A stretch of DNA of 64,000 bases from CAYULW01 sp964445815 (GCA_964445815.1 CAYULW010000001.1:124001-188000), one strand, 5' to 3'; numbered from the stretch's first letter, positions 27,887-36,794 are shown. Notes: a model not told the origin generated them from the sequence alone. Translations and numbers: made by a program.

Positions 27887-29742
27887 TTTCTCTCGTACCC
27901 TTCTACTTTAAAATTGTCAATGAATATGGGTTTATTATCGACGTATATATAGATGATAAAGTCATCAATAGCTTCTTGCAGTGGTTCGGGAGTCAAATAA
28001 AAAACTGAAAAATGATTCCATTCATTTACTTTGTAATCTTCGTTGGCAAGGTTCCAGCTTCTTCTCTTTTCAATGTACTGACCCTTATTGTGATTCATTT
28101 CAATGACTAATGTCGCATTCGAACCGTCTAAAGGAGTCTCTATTAAATAATCGAAGCTTAATTCTAGCCATGCATGCCTCTTCTTTGTGATTTTGGGAAA
28201 AGGTACTTTGAATGTAGGGCTATAGGTCCATGATGGGTCAATTTTGCAACTGTTAGGAGCACTTTTATATACATGCGAGTCAATCATGTATTCGGGTACT
28301 TTTATCGTATTAACATTTTCAAAATCTAGAAATTCTATGGTTCTATGTGTATAATTCTCTGGATCATTAAATGTATCGTAGGGCAAAAAATCTCTTGCCA
28401 CTTCCTGATATTTTCTGTCTTCTCCTGTTACAGAAGTTTTTAAGAAAATTTTCCAATAATACTCCCTGGTCATAGTATAACCGTCAAAAAGGAAATTATT
28501 GAATTGCCAGATTTGAAAAAGGTTAAGAAAAATCAGAAAAGCGCATATTGGGATGAAAATCATTCTGATCCACTTTCTTAGTTCTAGCTCCTTGATAACA
28601 AAACCCACAGGGATAAACATAATGGCATAGGTTTCTACAAAGTACCTGGCCACATAACCGCCTCCACCCCACCACGTTCCCCATGAAGAGATGAAGTAGA
28701 TGTAGAAAGCGGTAAATAAGGCAATAGGAAATGCAATTTTTTTATTGTGTTTAAATGCTAAAATAGATCCTATAAATGCTAGTGACATTAGCGGGACATA
28801 TATGAGCCAACCTTTTTGAAAGCTGAAGAGTACCTTATCAAATTGCGGATGAAACCAGTTAAATCCAGGTGTAACCTGATAAGGGTTGAAAATAAACTTT
28901 CCGGTAAATAGTTTCCAATAAGTAATTTGGAGTAAAGGAAACACCGAAAGACCAATTAATCCAATAATGATTTGTTTGTAATTAGTCAATAGAAGGTTGA
29001 TCTTTTGAATCAAAGATTCTTTGTTATACACATTCCAAAGGACAGGTAATATTGCAAAGAAAACAGTACTTGCTCTAGATAAAATAACCAGACCACTAAT
29101 TAACCCAAACCAGAATGCTGTCTTTTTCGTTGGATTAAGATGCCATTTGTGGTTTAGATAAATCATAATGGCCAACCCCGTAAACAGTATAGAATGAGGG
29201 CCACATTCTCCTACAACTGCTTCATGAAAAAAGTTTGTGCCAAGTGCTAGAATGATTAAGGCGATCGCTGTAATTCGATCACTAAAAAATTGAAGCATTA
29301 CTTTTCTGAAGGCGAATAAGCCTCCAAGTACATAAACCATGAGGCCATTTGAGATGGCAAAACGATAGGGATATGAAAAACCATCTGCGGGATAATCAGT
29401 TAAAAGTGCCCATACATGTCCTATAATAAAAAAAGGGAAATACAGAATTGCAAACCCAATAGAATACATGGGAGACCAATTGCCATTTGGTAAAGGATAT
29501 GCTTGATAAAAGGTAGGAGAAAAGTTGTATGTGTCAAAAAGGTGCTTTACAATTGTTTGGTCAGATATGCCGGGATCTCCATATATAAATGTAAATGGTA
29601 GATAGATGTAATAGGCCAGGATGTCCCAACCTAAAATATTGTGAAAGTCAAGATAGTTGTACTTTCTGAAGATGAAATGAACGACAAATATTATCCCTGA
29701 TAATAGAAAAGAAACATTTCTAGAAGTTAAGAGTTTATTCAT
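27880..29742 (-). CDS. GT-C (GT39/ArnT-like) glycosyltransferase fused to a beta-sandwich domain
   Basis: 620 residues. About 11 helices (to about 415) share motifs with the protein at 23356: GWDILAYY with an Asp in the first loop, a YWKLFTGKF segment, SFQKGWLIYVPLM near 305 and SSWGTWWGGGG near 345 followed by YVAR. Beyond the last helix is an extracytoplasmic domain of about 170 residues. Its strand pattern (FENVNT near 457, WLELSFDYLI, FIDNFKVEG near the end) looks like a carbohydrate-binding or jelly-roll module. The N-terminal half would transfer a sugar from a polyprenyl phosphate in the periplasm. The tail may bind the acceptor glycan. It overlaps the ALG5-like gene by 7 bases. Confidence 0.72.
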   Translation of the reverse strand: MNKLLTSRNVSFLLSGIIFVVHFIFRKYNYLDFHNILGWDILAYYIYLPFTFIYGDPGISDQTIVKHLFDTYNFSPTFYQAYPLPNGNWSPMYSIGFAILYFPFFIIGHVWALLTDYPADGFSYPYRFAISNGLMVYVLGGLFAFRKVMLQFFSDRITAIALIILALGTNFFHEAVVGECGPHSILFTGLAIMIYLNHKWHLNPTKKTAFWFGLISGLVILSRASTVFFAILPVLWNVYNKESLIQKINLLLTNYKQIIIGLIGLSVFPLLQITYWKLFTGKFIFNPYQVTPGFNWFHPQFDKVLFSFQKGWLIYVPLMSLAFIGSILAFKHNKKIAFPIALFTAFYIYFISSWGTWWGGGGYVARYFVETYAIMFIPVGFVIKELELRKWIRMIFIPICAFLIFLNLFQIWQFNNFLFDGYTMTREYYWKIFLKTSVTGEDRKYQEVARDFLPYDTFNDPENYTHRTIEFLDFENVNTIKVPEYMIDSHVYKSAPNSCKIDPSWTYSPTFKVPFPKITKKRHAWLELSFDYLIETPLDGSNATLVIEMNHNKGQYIEKRRSWNLANEDYKVNEWNHFSVFYLTPEPLQEAIDDFIIYIYVDNKPIFIDNFKVEGYERKW

Positions 29743-29771
29743 GAAAATAAGAGTCGATCTTTATTTTGAAA

Positions 29772-30167
29772 TTAATATTTCAAAATAGAAACATGGGGCT
29801 TATTCGTCTGGTAAACTTCTTTACCATTACATCCTAAATAACGTCTGTAAGGTCCCTCAACATAGGTTTTATCCTCAATTGAGACTAATCTAAAGTTAGT
29901 GGGCTTTTCATTTAAAGCATACAAGTAATAGTCCTTAATGACAACATTTAAGCCTTCTTCGGTTTTTAGTTCAAAAAAACCATTTTCTTTTTCAATAAAA
30001 ATTAGAGGAGTAATGTTCTCATCGGAGCATTGAAAGCCACCGTCTGACCTTAATGCTAAGTTGTTTTCCTTCCTTAAAGTTAAATAGACCAAATCTCCAT
30101 TTTCTATTTTGCTATCACAAGAGATGAAGCCCAACAATACAATTGCAATTATAAGTAACTTATTCAT
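29772..30167 (-). CDS. Small lipoprotein of unknown function
   Basis: 131 residues. A signal sequence ends in GFISC, giving lipidation at C17. The mature part is about 115 residues of alternating short strands with repeated aromatic and glycine positions (LVYLTLRKENN, FELKTEEGLNV, YRRYLGCNG). This is a pattern compatible with a beta-trefoil or fascin-like carbohydrate-binding fold, but the similarity is only by eye. C47 and C113 could form a disulfide. It starts 11 bases after scoB and ends 29 bases before the GT-C gene, so it links the metabolic genes to the glycan genes in one strand run. Confidence 0.6.
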   Translation of the reverse strand: MNKLLIIAIVLLGFISCDSKIENGDLVYLTLRKENNLALRSDGGFQCSDENITPLIFIEKENGFFELKTEEGLNVVIKDYYLYALNEKPTNFRLVSIEDKTYVEGPYRRYLGCNGKEVYQTNKPHVSILKY

Positions 30168-30178
30168 AGCTATTTAAT

Positions 30179-30832
30179 TTAAAATTTCATTTCCGGAATA
30201 TTTCCTTCTACAATTAAAGTTCCTTTTGTAGCTGCTTGAATATCTTCTACACTTATTCCTGGAGCTCTTTCTTTTAGAACAAAACCTCTTTCATCAATTT
30301 CTAGGACGGCTAAATTAGTGACAATTTTTTTCACACAGTTGACACCGGTTAGAGGTAAAGAGCATTTTTTCAAGAGTTTAGATTCTCCCGCTCTATTTGT
30401 ATGCATCATGGCTACAATGATATTCTCGGCAGAGGCAACCAAATCCATTGCACCTCCCATTCCTTTAACCATTTTTCCGGGTATTTTCCAGTTGGCGATA
30501 TCTCCATTCTCTGATACCTCCATTGCTCCTAAAACGGTAAGTTGCACTTTGCCCGCCCTAATCATGGCAAAACTATCTGCTGAGTTAAAGAAAACAGAAC
30601 CGGGTAATGTGGTTATCGTTTGCTTTCCCGCATTAATCAAATCGGCATCTACCTTATCTTCAGTTGGGAAAGGTCCCATGCCTAAAAGTCCGTTTTCAGA
30701 CTGCAAGGTGACATTAATGCCTTCGGGAATATAGTTGGCAACCAAAGTCGGTATACCAATACCCAAATTGACGTACCATCCGTCCTTTAATTCTTGAGCA
30801 ATACGTTTTGCAATTTCCTCTTTTCCGATCAT
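30179..30832 (-). CDS. scoB: 3-oxoacid CoA-transferase subunit B
   Basis: 217 residues. With subunit A it moves CoA between succinyl-CoA and a 3-oxoacid such as acetoacetate, for ketone-body and fatty-acid use. The catalytic glutamate lies in SENGLLGMGP near residue 42. GxGxG-like glycine-rich segments (NLGIGIPTLVA) and the GAMD motif match the family. Subunit A is 6 bases upstream on the same strand. Length and order (A then B) are standard. A member of the acetate/acetoacetate branch cannot be excluded. Confidence 0.93.
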   Translation of the reverse strand: MIGKEEIAKRIAQELKDGWYVNLGIGIPTLVANYIPEGINVTLQSENGLLGMGPFPTEDKVDADLINAGKQTITTLPGSVFFNSADSFAMIRAGKVQLTVLGAMEVSENGDIANWKIPGKMVKGMGGAMDLVASAENIIVAMMHTNRAGESKLLKKCSLPLTGVNCVKKIVTNLAVLEIDERGFVLKERAPGISVEDIQAATKGTLIVEGNIPEMKF

Positions 30833-30838
30833 AATTTC

Positions 30839-31534
30839 TTATTTAGAAATGGTTCTCTGTTCAATTCTTTTCTCATAATTCTTTCCTTCAAAAATTCGGT
30901 GCACGAATATTCCCGGGGTATGAATTTGGTTAGGGTCTAACTCTCCCGGCTCAACCAGTTCTTCAACTTCAGCAATTGTCACTTTCCCTGCCATGGCCAT
31001 GACTGGGTTAAAATTTCTTGCGGTTGCTTTGAAGATGAGATTACCATGTTTGTCACCTTTCCAGGCTTTTACAATTGAAAAGTCAGAAACAAGGGCGTTT
31101 TCTAAAACATACATTTTCCCGTTATACTCTCTTGTTTCCTTGCCTTCGGCTACTTCTGTACCATAACCTGCAGGTGTATAAAAAGCCGGTATACCAGCAC
31201 CCCCGGCTCTGCATTTCTCGGCTAAAGTACCTTGAGGAGTTAATATAACCTCAAGTTCTCCGCTCAGCATTTGTCGTTCAAACTCAGCATTCTCTCCGAC
31301 ATAAGAAGAGATCATGGTTTTGATTTGCCTGTTTTTTAATAAAAAACCTAAGCCAAAGTCATCAACTCCGGCATTGTTTGAAATACAAGTCAATTCATTA
31401 ATTTCCGGATGCTTGGCCAGGGCAGCTATGCACTTTTCAGGTATGCCACACAGGCCAAAACCTCCAAGCATAAGGGTCATTCCACTTGTAATACCTTTAA
31501 TGGCTTCATCAGCATTTGCTACTACTTTATTCAT
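30839..31534 (-). CDS. scoA: 3-oxoacid CoA-transferase subunit A
   Basis: 231 residues. The N-terminal MLGGFGLCGIPEKCI is the CoA-binding glycine-rich loop of subunit A. SNNAGVDDFGLG and TPQGTLAEKCRAGGAGIPAF are also family signatures. It acts as a heteromer with the product of the next gene. It begins 2 bases after the stop codon of the penicillin-binding protein gene, so it is probably transcribed from an upstream promoter. No close TAnnTTTG box was seen in front of it. Confidence 0.93.
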   Translation of the reverse strand: MNKVVANADEAIKGITSGMTLMLGGFGLCGIPEKCIAALAKHPEINELTCISNNAGVDDFGLGFLLKNRQIKTMISSYVGENAEFERQMLSGELEVILTPQGTLAEKCRAGGAGIPAFYTPAGYGTEVAEGKETREYNGKMYVLENALVSDFSIVKAWKGDKHGNLIFKATARNFNPVMAMAGKVTIAEVEELVEPGELDPNQIHTPGIFVHRIFEGKNYEKRIEQRTISK

Positions 31535-31536
31535 AA

Positions 31537-33960
31537 TTATTGATTAAAATCAGGATCAGAATTAAGATCAAAGTTATTTTGTTTTTGGAATTGGTTGCAA
31601 TCTAATTCGATGCTTAAAGGGGCTTCCGGCTTTTCAAAGTCTTTTTTTGAAATATTCAGTGTGCTATCTGCATAAACTTTGTTCATGTAATAACCCCAAA
31701 TGGGCAGACCGGTATTAGCCCCTTGACCATAATAGGTGTTAACAAATCTCACACTTCTATCTTCGGCTCCAACCCAAACTCCTGTTACCAAATCAGGCGT
31801 AAGTCCGATAAACCATCCATCTGAATTGTTTTGAGTAGTTCCTGTTTTTCCTGCTATTGGATAGTTTATGCCGGAATAAGGTCTGGTAGTTTTCGGAAAG
31901 GTGATTCTGATTCCTGTGCCTCCTACATTTTTTCCCTTCATTTTGTTGTAGTTGTAATTGACAACTCCCTTTAAAAGATCAAGCATAACATATGCTGTCT
32001 GTTCATTTAAGGCTTCCTTTGTTTCAGGAACATACTCAACAATAATATTACCTTCTTTGTCTTCAATGCGTGTTAAAAAAACAGGTTTAGTCCAAATTCC
32101 TTTGTTGGCAAAAGTGGAAAATGCGCCCACCATTTCATAAACAGAAACATCTGCAACACCCAAAGCGAGCGCAGGGACAGGCTCCAGTGGAGCGCTAACA
32201 CCCATTGATCTTGCCATTTTAATTACTCTTTCAGGGCCAAATGTTTTCATGAGTTTAGCCGTTACTGTGTTAAGCGAATTGGCCAAGCCATATTTCAAAG
32301 AAACCGTTCCTCCATACTCTCCATCACTGTTTTTTGGTGCCCAGTCTTTTAATAAACCGTATTCTCCTTTTTTAAACACAACCGGTACATTGGGTACTTC
32401 ATAGCATGGAGAATATCCCTCATCAACGGCAACGGCATAAACAAACGGCTTGAAAGTAGAACCAACCTGCCTTCTTCCTTGACGGACATGGTCATATGCA
32501 AAATGTTCGTAATCAATACCTCCAACCCAAGCTTTGATGTATCCGGTATGTGGATCCATAGACATTAATCCGGATTGCAAAAAGCTTTTGTAATAGCGAA
32601 TAGAATCCATGGGACTTAAAACAGTATCGATCATGCCTTGCCATGAAAACACTTTCATTTTGGTAGGTTGTTCAAATTTCCACCATATTGAATCTTCCGG
32701 AATAATCCGAGTATCATGGCCACAGTCATCGGCATTACAATGCACAAAGTCTTTACCATCAATTGAAGTTTCTTCCAAGTAGTTCCCCCTTCGTCCACAA
32801 TTACTACATTGTCTTCCACTCATTACTAAGTAACGCTCACTTCTTCTTACCGCCGCTTTCAAAATATTCTCTACTTCTTTATCCGTCAAATCTGAAGAAA
32901 AGGGATTGTTCCTTCTTTTTTTCAGACTGTTGAAAAAGTCTTCCTGCAATTCCGATTTTAAATGTTGTTTGACTGCATATTCTGCATATTCCTGCAATTT
33001 GTAATTGAGTGTAGTGTAAATTTTCAAACCATCCTTGTAGAGATCATAAGGCTCTCCATTGTCCTTTAATAGCTTAAAGTTCCCTTCTTCATCTTTTTCA
33101 TTGAATATATTTTTAAGCTCAGCTCTTAAAACTTCTCTAAAATAGGGGGCAATACCTTCTCTATGATCTACTTTGGAATAACTTAATTCCAGATCGATTT
33201 GCTTTAAACTATCGTATTCATTTTGGCTAATTACTTCGTTTCTTTTCATTTGGAATAAGACCACGTTTCGTCTTTGCTGTGTTCTTTCTTTAAAACGAAG
33301 AGGGTTAAAGAGTGAAGGATTCTTTAGCATTCCCACCAAGGTTGCAGCTTCTTCTATATTCAGTTCCTTTGGTGTTTTATCAAAATATACATTCGCACCT
33401 GATTTAATTCCAACCGCATTATTGATAAAGTCGAAACGGTTAAAATACATGGCAATAATTTCGTTTTTAGTGTATCGCCTTTCTAACTGCGCAGCAATAA
33501 TCCACTCTTGCATTTTTTGTTTTATCCTTTCCCAAGTGGATCGTGGTTGTTGGGAAAACAGCATCTTCGCCAGCTGTTGAGTAATTGTACTGGCACCTCC
33601 GCTTTTCCCAAAATTAAGAACAGCCCTTGCTAAACCTCTAAGGTCGATTCCGGAATGATCATAAAATCGCTCATCTTCAGTTGAGACTAGAGCATTAATT
33701 AAATGTGGAGAAAGTTCCGAGTAATCAACATTAACCCGATTCTGGTAAAAGTATTTACCTAGAATTTTTCCATCAGCTGTATACACTTCTGTGGCCAAAT
33801 TGCTTTTTGGGTTCTCTAATTCTTCAAAACCAGGTAGAGGAGGAAATCCGGCCCACCCGTTTGCGGCAGCATACATAAACAAAACGAATACTCCTATGGG
33901 TATGAGAACCATTGCCCAGAACAAAAGAATAAACTTTTTATAACTCTTCTTATTTGACAT
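31537..33960 (-). CDS. Class A penicillin-binding protein 1A
   Basis: 807 residues; a bifunctional peptidoglycan polymerase and transpeptidase. A transmembrane helix at about 9-31 anchors it. The GT51 domain has EDERFYDHSG at 95-104 (E95 catalytic) and GGASTITQQLAKMLF at 121-135. The transpeptidase domain has S501 in STFK, S562-L-N564 and K705-T-G. Between the domains (about 380-415) is an insert with C385, C388, C408 and C413 in a zinc-ribbon-like arrangement, odd for a periplasmic enzyme. The gene overlaps gldH by 11 bases, a neighbourhood common in this phylum. The N-terminus is cytoplasmic and basic, as expected. Confidence 0.95.
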   Translation of the reverse strand: MSNKKSYKKFILLFWAMVLIPIGVFVLFMYAAANGWAGFPPLPGFEELENPKSNLATEVYTADGKILGKYFYQNRVNVDYSELSPHLINALVSTEDERFYDHSGIDLRGLARAVLNFGKSGGASTITQQLAKMLFSQQPRSTWERIKQKMQEWIIAAQLERRYTKNEIIAMYFNRFDFINNAVGIKSGANVYFDKTPKELNIEEAATLVGMLKNPSLFNPLRFKERTQQRRNVVLFQMKRNEVISQNEYDSLKQIDLELSYSKVDHREGIAPYFREVLRAELKNIFNEKDEEGNFKLLKDNGEPYDLYKDGLKIYTTLNYKLQEYAEYAVKQHLKSELQEDFFNSLKKRRNNPFSSDLTDKEVENILKAAVRRSERYLVMSGRQCSNCGRRGNYLEETSIDGKDFVHCNADDCGHDTRIIPEDSIWWKFEQPTKMKVFSWQGMIDTVLSPMDSIRYYKSFLQSGLMSMDPHTGYIKAWVGGIDYEHFAYDHVRQGRRQVGSTFKPFVYAVAVDEGYSPCYEVPNVPVVFKKGEYGLLKDWAPKNSDGEYGGTVSLKYGLANSLNTVTAKLMKTFGPERVIKMARSMGVSAPLEPVPALALGVADVSVYEMVGAFSTFANKGIWTKPVFLTRIEDKEGNIIVEYVPETKEALNEQTAYVMLDLLKGVVNYNYNKMKGKNVGGTGIRITFPKTTRPYSGINYPIAGKTGTTQNNSDGWFIGLTPDLVTGVWVGAEDRSVRFVNTYYGQGANTGLPIWGYYMNKVYADSTLNISKKDFEKPEAPLSIELDCNQFQKQNNFDLNSDPDFNQ

Positions 33961-34426
33961 CTTCTTCTTTTTCTATTCTAATGCCTAAATCCGTAATGTT
34001 AGGTAAGACTTTTTCGCGCATTCCATGCTCAATTTGAAATTGATAGCTTCCATTAAATGGAAATTTAACCTGCTCTTTAAATTTGAACTGATAATCATAA
34101 ATGTCTCCAATGCCCTTCCCCATCCACCTTCCCTTGGTGTCTGCCAAAATCATCTGTGCTGTATCTATAGCTATTTGCCCTTTAGGGTTTTTGAGTTGAG
34201 TAAAAAGATATAGGTTGCGATATGGATAGTCGCCGGCATGACGGAAGTTAAAATAGATATGATAGATGGCAGAGCTATCCTGAATATCAAATTCAAAATT
34301 TAAATGATCACTCCTCATCCAATTGCTGTTTTCAATAGCATAATTTTTTTCATAGACCAGATCTTGGTCGCAAGCCATAAGACTTAAAACAAAAAGACTG
34401 AAAAGCAAAAAGTTACTTTTTTTCAT
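33950..34426 (-). CDS. gldH: Gliding motility lipoprotein GldH
   Basis: 158 residues from the ATG at 34426. The frame is open further upstream, but the lipoprotein signal MKKSNFLLFSLF with lipobox LSLMAC begins at this ATG, so it is chosen over the upstream start. GldH is a periplasmic-side lipoprotein needed for gliding and chitin use in Flavobacterium; its precise activity is unknown. The strand-rich mature part, with YHIYFNFRHAGDYPYRNLY and ADTKGRWMGKG, matches the family. It overlaps ricT by 14 bases and the PBP gene by 11 bases. The order holB-ricT-gldH-pbp is conserved in related bacteria. Confidence 0.9.
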   Translation of the reverse strand: MKKSNFLLFSLFVLSLMACDQDLVYEKNYAIENSNWMRSDHLNFEFDIQDSSAIYHIYFNFRHAGDYPYRNLYLFTQLKNPKGQIAIDTAQMILADTKGRWMGKGIGDIYDYQFKFKEQVKFPFNGSYQFQIEHGMREKVLPNITDLGIRIEKEEDVK

Positions 34427-35570
34427 TCTTTGAATGCTTTCTTGGTTTTTTATTTCGTCTTCTCTTTTTATTGCGATTTTGTCTATTGTCAAAACGGGTC
34501 AAGTCATCTTGCCCAACAACATTTGCATATTCTGGTTGCTTATTAACCGCACTTTTGCTTTGGTCGTTTAGCTCTTCAGGTTTTTGATCTTTTTTATTAA
34601 GAGAAATGATTTCTTCAACGCGTTCGATACTCATCTCAATAAATTCAAACGGGTCATCTTGATAGGAATACCACATCACATTTCTAAAGATATCCATTTT
34701 TTGAAAGAAGGCATTGCCCTTCTTCGTTTTGAGTTTTGTTTTGGTTTCAGGAAACTTTTTTAGCTCATCCAGATATACATCTAGCTCATAGTTCAAACAG
34801 CATTTTAATTTACCACATTGTCCGGCTAACTTACTTGGGTTTAATGAAAGTTGCTGGTATCTTGCAGCTGAGGTAGATACGGATCTGAAATCGGTCAACC
34901 ATGTTGAGCAACACAACTCTCTACCGCAAGATCCTATTCCTCCCAAGCGACTTGCTTCTTGTCTCATGCCAATCTGCTTCATTTCAATGCGAACTTTAAA
35001 GCATTCGGCAAGTTTCTTAATCAGCTCTCTAAAATCAACACGTTCTTCAGCAGTGTAATAAAAAATGGCTTTACTTAAGTCGCCTTGGTACTCGACATCA
35101 GAAATTTTCATTTTCAAATCAAGATCAAGTGCTACTTTTCTGGCTTTTAGCATGGCTTCAGCTTCTTTTGCCCGACCCTCTTGCCATTTATCTATATCGT
35201 TTTGGTTGGCCTTGCGATATACTTTTTGAAGCTCTGCATTTTTTGGAAAGAGTCCTTTCTTTAGCATCTGCAGACGAACAAGTTCGCCTGAGAGGCAAAC
35301 AATACCCACATCATGTCCCGGAGTGGCTTCAACAGCTACAACATCTCCATCTTGTAGGTTAAGGTTTTCTGTGTTTCTAAAGAAGACTTTACGTCCGTTT
35401 TTAAACCGAACTTCCACGCAATCAAAGACCTCCTGATTGGCAGGCAATTGCATGTTAGACAACCAATTAAAAGTAGTTAACTTATTACAACCACCATTAC
35501 CGCAACTCCCATTGTTTCTGCACCCATTAGGAGTTCCATCTCCTTTGTTGGCACAGCTAGCACAACCCAT
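34413..35570 (-). CDS. ricT: RicT/YaaT (PSP1-domain) regulatory protein
   Basis: 385 residues. The N-terminus is unusually cysteine-rich (C3, C6, C17, C23, C28), as in Bacteroidota orthologues. The PSP1 domain covers about 50-310 and contains the signature cysteine clusters GSCGRELCCSTW near 215 and QCGKLKCCLNYE near 250. In Bacillus, RicT works with RicA and RicF in an iron-sulfur complex influencing RNA processing. The C-terminal tail (about 330-385) is low complexity and very basic, ending RRNKKPRKHSKNEKK, and may bind nucleic acid. The gene overlaps gldH and follows holB by 75 bases. Confidence 0.9.
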   Translation of the reverse strand: MGCASCANKGDGTPNGCRNNGSCGNGGCNKLTTFNWLSNMQLPANQEVFDCVEVRFKNGRKVFFRNTENLNLQDGDVVAVEATPGHDVGIVCLSGELVRLQMLKKGLFPKNAELQKVYRKANQNDIDKWQEGRAKEAEAMLKARKVALDLDLKMKISDVEYQGDLSKAIFYYTAEERVDFRELIKKLAECFKVRIEMKQIGMRQEASRLGGIGSCGRELCCSTWLTDFRSVSTSAARYQQLSLNPSKLAGQCGKLKCCLNYELDVYLDELKKFPETKTKLKTKKGNAFFQKMDIFRNVMWYSYQDDPFEFIEMSIERVEEIISLNKKDQKPEELNDQSKSAVNKQPEYANVVGQDDLTRFDNRQNRNKKRRRNKKPRKHSKNEKK

Positions 35571-35640
35571 ATATCCTTTATTTTGAAGTAAGCTTGGCTT
35601 ACTAAACGGTTAAACTTAAGTAGGATTACTCCCAAGCAAA

Positions 35641-35648
35641 CAAATTTA
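35641..35648 (-). promoter_or_regulatory. Candidate -7 box for ricT
   Basis: On the minus strand TAAATTTG matches TAnnTTTG exactly and overlaps the end of holB. It would give ricT a leader of about 65 bases. No convincing -33 element. Confidence 0.35.
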
Positions 35649-36782
35649 CGATTTGACGTGCAATAAATTGGCAAACTTCATCGACAAATCCATGAATACA
35701 ATCTTAGCATAAGCATTGCGGCTAATGTCTTGGTGTGCTTCATTGAGAATCTCATTCATTTGAATAACATTTTTCCTGTGAACAAAGGGTTGGAAGCGCT
35801 CTATAAATTGATCTTGAGAACCGAACATTGATTGTAAATTTGAGTTGGTGTAAGACCTCATCAGAGCTTCTCGCATCAGGTTTAAAGCATATTGTAAAAA
35901 ACGCTTTCTTTTCTCTCTTCCAACAGAACCTGAGGAAACGTCTTCCACCCATTTATGCATGCCTTGAATGTCTGCTTTGTAACAAACACGCATCCATATT
36001 TTAAACCATTCAAAAAAATCAGCTTCTTCTACTTGTGTATTGATTTTATTAAGAGCGCTTATATAATTTCCATTCACTTGCTTTGCAATTGAAATAGCTT
36101 GCTCTGAATTGGTTTGATGTGCTAGCGCGTGTATTAAAGCATCAGTAGAAATGGGTGGAGTTTGAATAATCTGTGTTCTGGAGGTAATGGTTTTCAATAA
36201 GAACTCGGGCCGGTCCGTAATTAATAGAATGATGGTTTTTTCCTGAGGCTCTTCAATTAATTTGAGGAGTTTGTTTGCAGCTTGTGTATTCATTTTATCC
36301 GCTCCCCATATCAACAAAAACTTAAACTCTGATTCATAGGGCTTCAGGCTTAACTTTTTAAGAATAGACTGACTCTCTTCAACATTGATTATACCTTGCT
36401 TATTTTCAATATTGATGTATCGCATCCAGTCGTCTATGCTAAAATAGACTTGGTTTAGATTAATGCTTCGCCACTCCTCCAGAAAGAGATCAGATGTAGG
36501 CTTTGATTTTTTGTTTTTTTCATTGGTATTAACAGGAAAAGAAAAATGAACATCAGGGTGTATCAGTTTTTCTATTTTTTTACAAGAAACACATTCTCCA
36601 CATGAATCATTAGATTGTTTATTTGAACAACAGATGTATTGCACGTAAGCCAATGCTAAAGCAAATGTTCCAAATCCATATTGTCCTTGAAATAATTGAG
36701 CATGGCTAATTCTACCTTGGTTTACCGTATTGATAAGCTGCTCTTTTAGCTGGATTTGCCCAATAATATCTTTGAAAAGCAT
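35646..36782 (-). CDS. holB: DNA polymerase III delta' subunit
   Basis: 378 residues. AAA+ clamp-loader subunit. It opens with FKDIIGQIQLKEQL and HAQLFQGQYGFGTF, the latter standing where the P-loop would be and lacking its lysine, as in other delta' proteins. A zinc module (C61, C64, C67, with an upstream Cys) follows. NKLLKLIEEP near 168 and the SRTQII stretch are conserved in the family. The C-terminal collar domain is helical. It is upstream of ricT and gldH. The ATG at 36782 is preceded by a perfect -7 box. Confidence 0.9.
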   Translation of the reverse strand: MLFKDIIGQIQLKEQLINTVNQGRISHAQLFQGQYGFGTFALALAYVQYICCSNKQSNDSCGECVSCKKIEKLIHPDVHFSFPVNTNEKNKKSKPTSDLFLEEWRSINLNQVYFSIDDWMRYINIENKQGIINVEESQSILKKLSLKPYESEFKFLLIWGADKMNTQAANKLLKLIEEPQEKTIILLITDRPEFLLKTITSRTQIIQTPPISTDALIHALAHQTNSEQAISIAKQVNGNYISALNKINTQVEEADFFEWFKIWMRVCYKADIQGMHKWVEDVSSGSVGREKRKRFLQYALNLMREALMRSYTNSNLQSMFGSQDQFIERFQPFVHRKNVIQMNEILNEAHQDISRNAYAKIVFMDLSMKFANLLHVKS

Positions 36783-36786
36783 GTGT

Positions 36787-36794
36787 CAAATTTA
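36787..36794 (-). promoter_or_regulatory. -7 box just upstream of holB
   Basis: On the minus strand TAAATTTG matches TAnnTTTG exactly, with its G 5 bases before the holB ATG, so the transcript would be leaderless or nearly so. It could drive the whole run down to the GT2 genes. Confidence 0.55.

Noticed and set aside
17333..30167. Mobile island or prophage
   Set aside because: Gene content is accessory-like, but I saw no integrase, transposase, tRNA target, direct repeats or phage genes at either edge. Lower GC can be explained by membrane-protein codon bias.
30318..30734. 138-codon open frame on the plus strand opposite scoB
   Set aside because: It is antisense to a complete CoA-transferase gene and its protein has no recognisable features or promoter.
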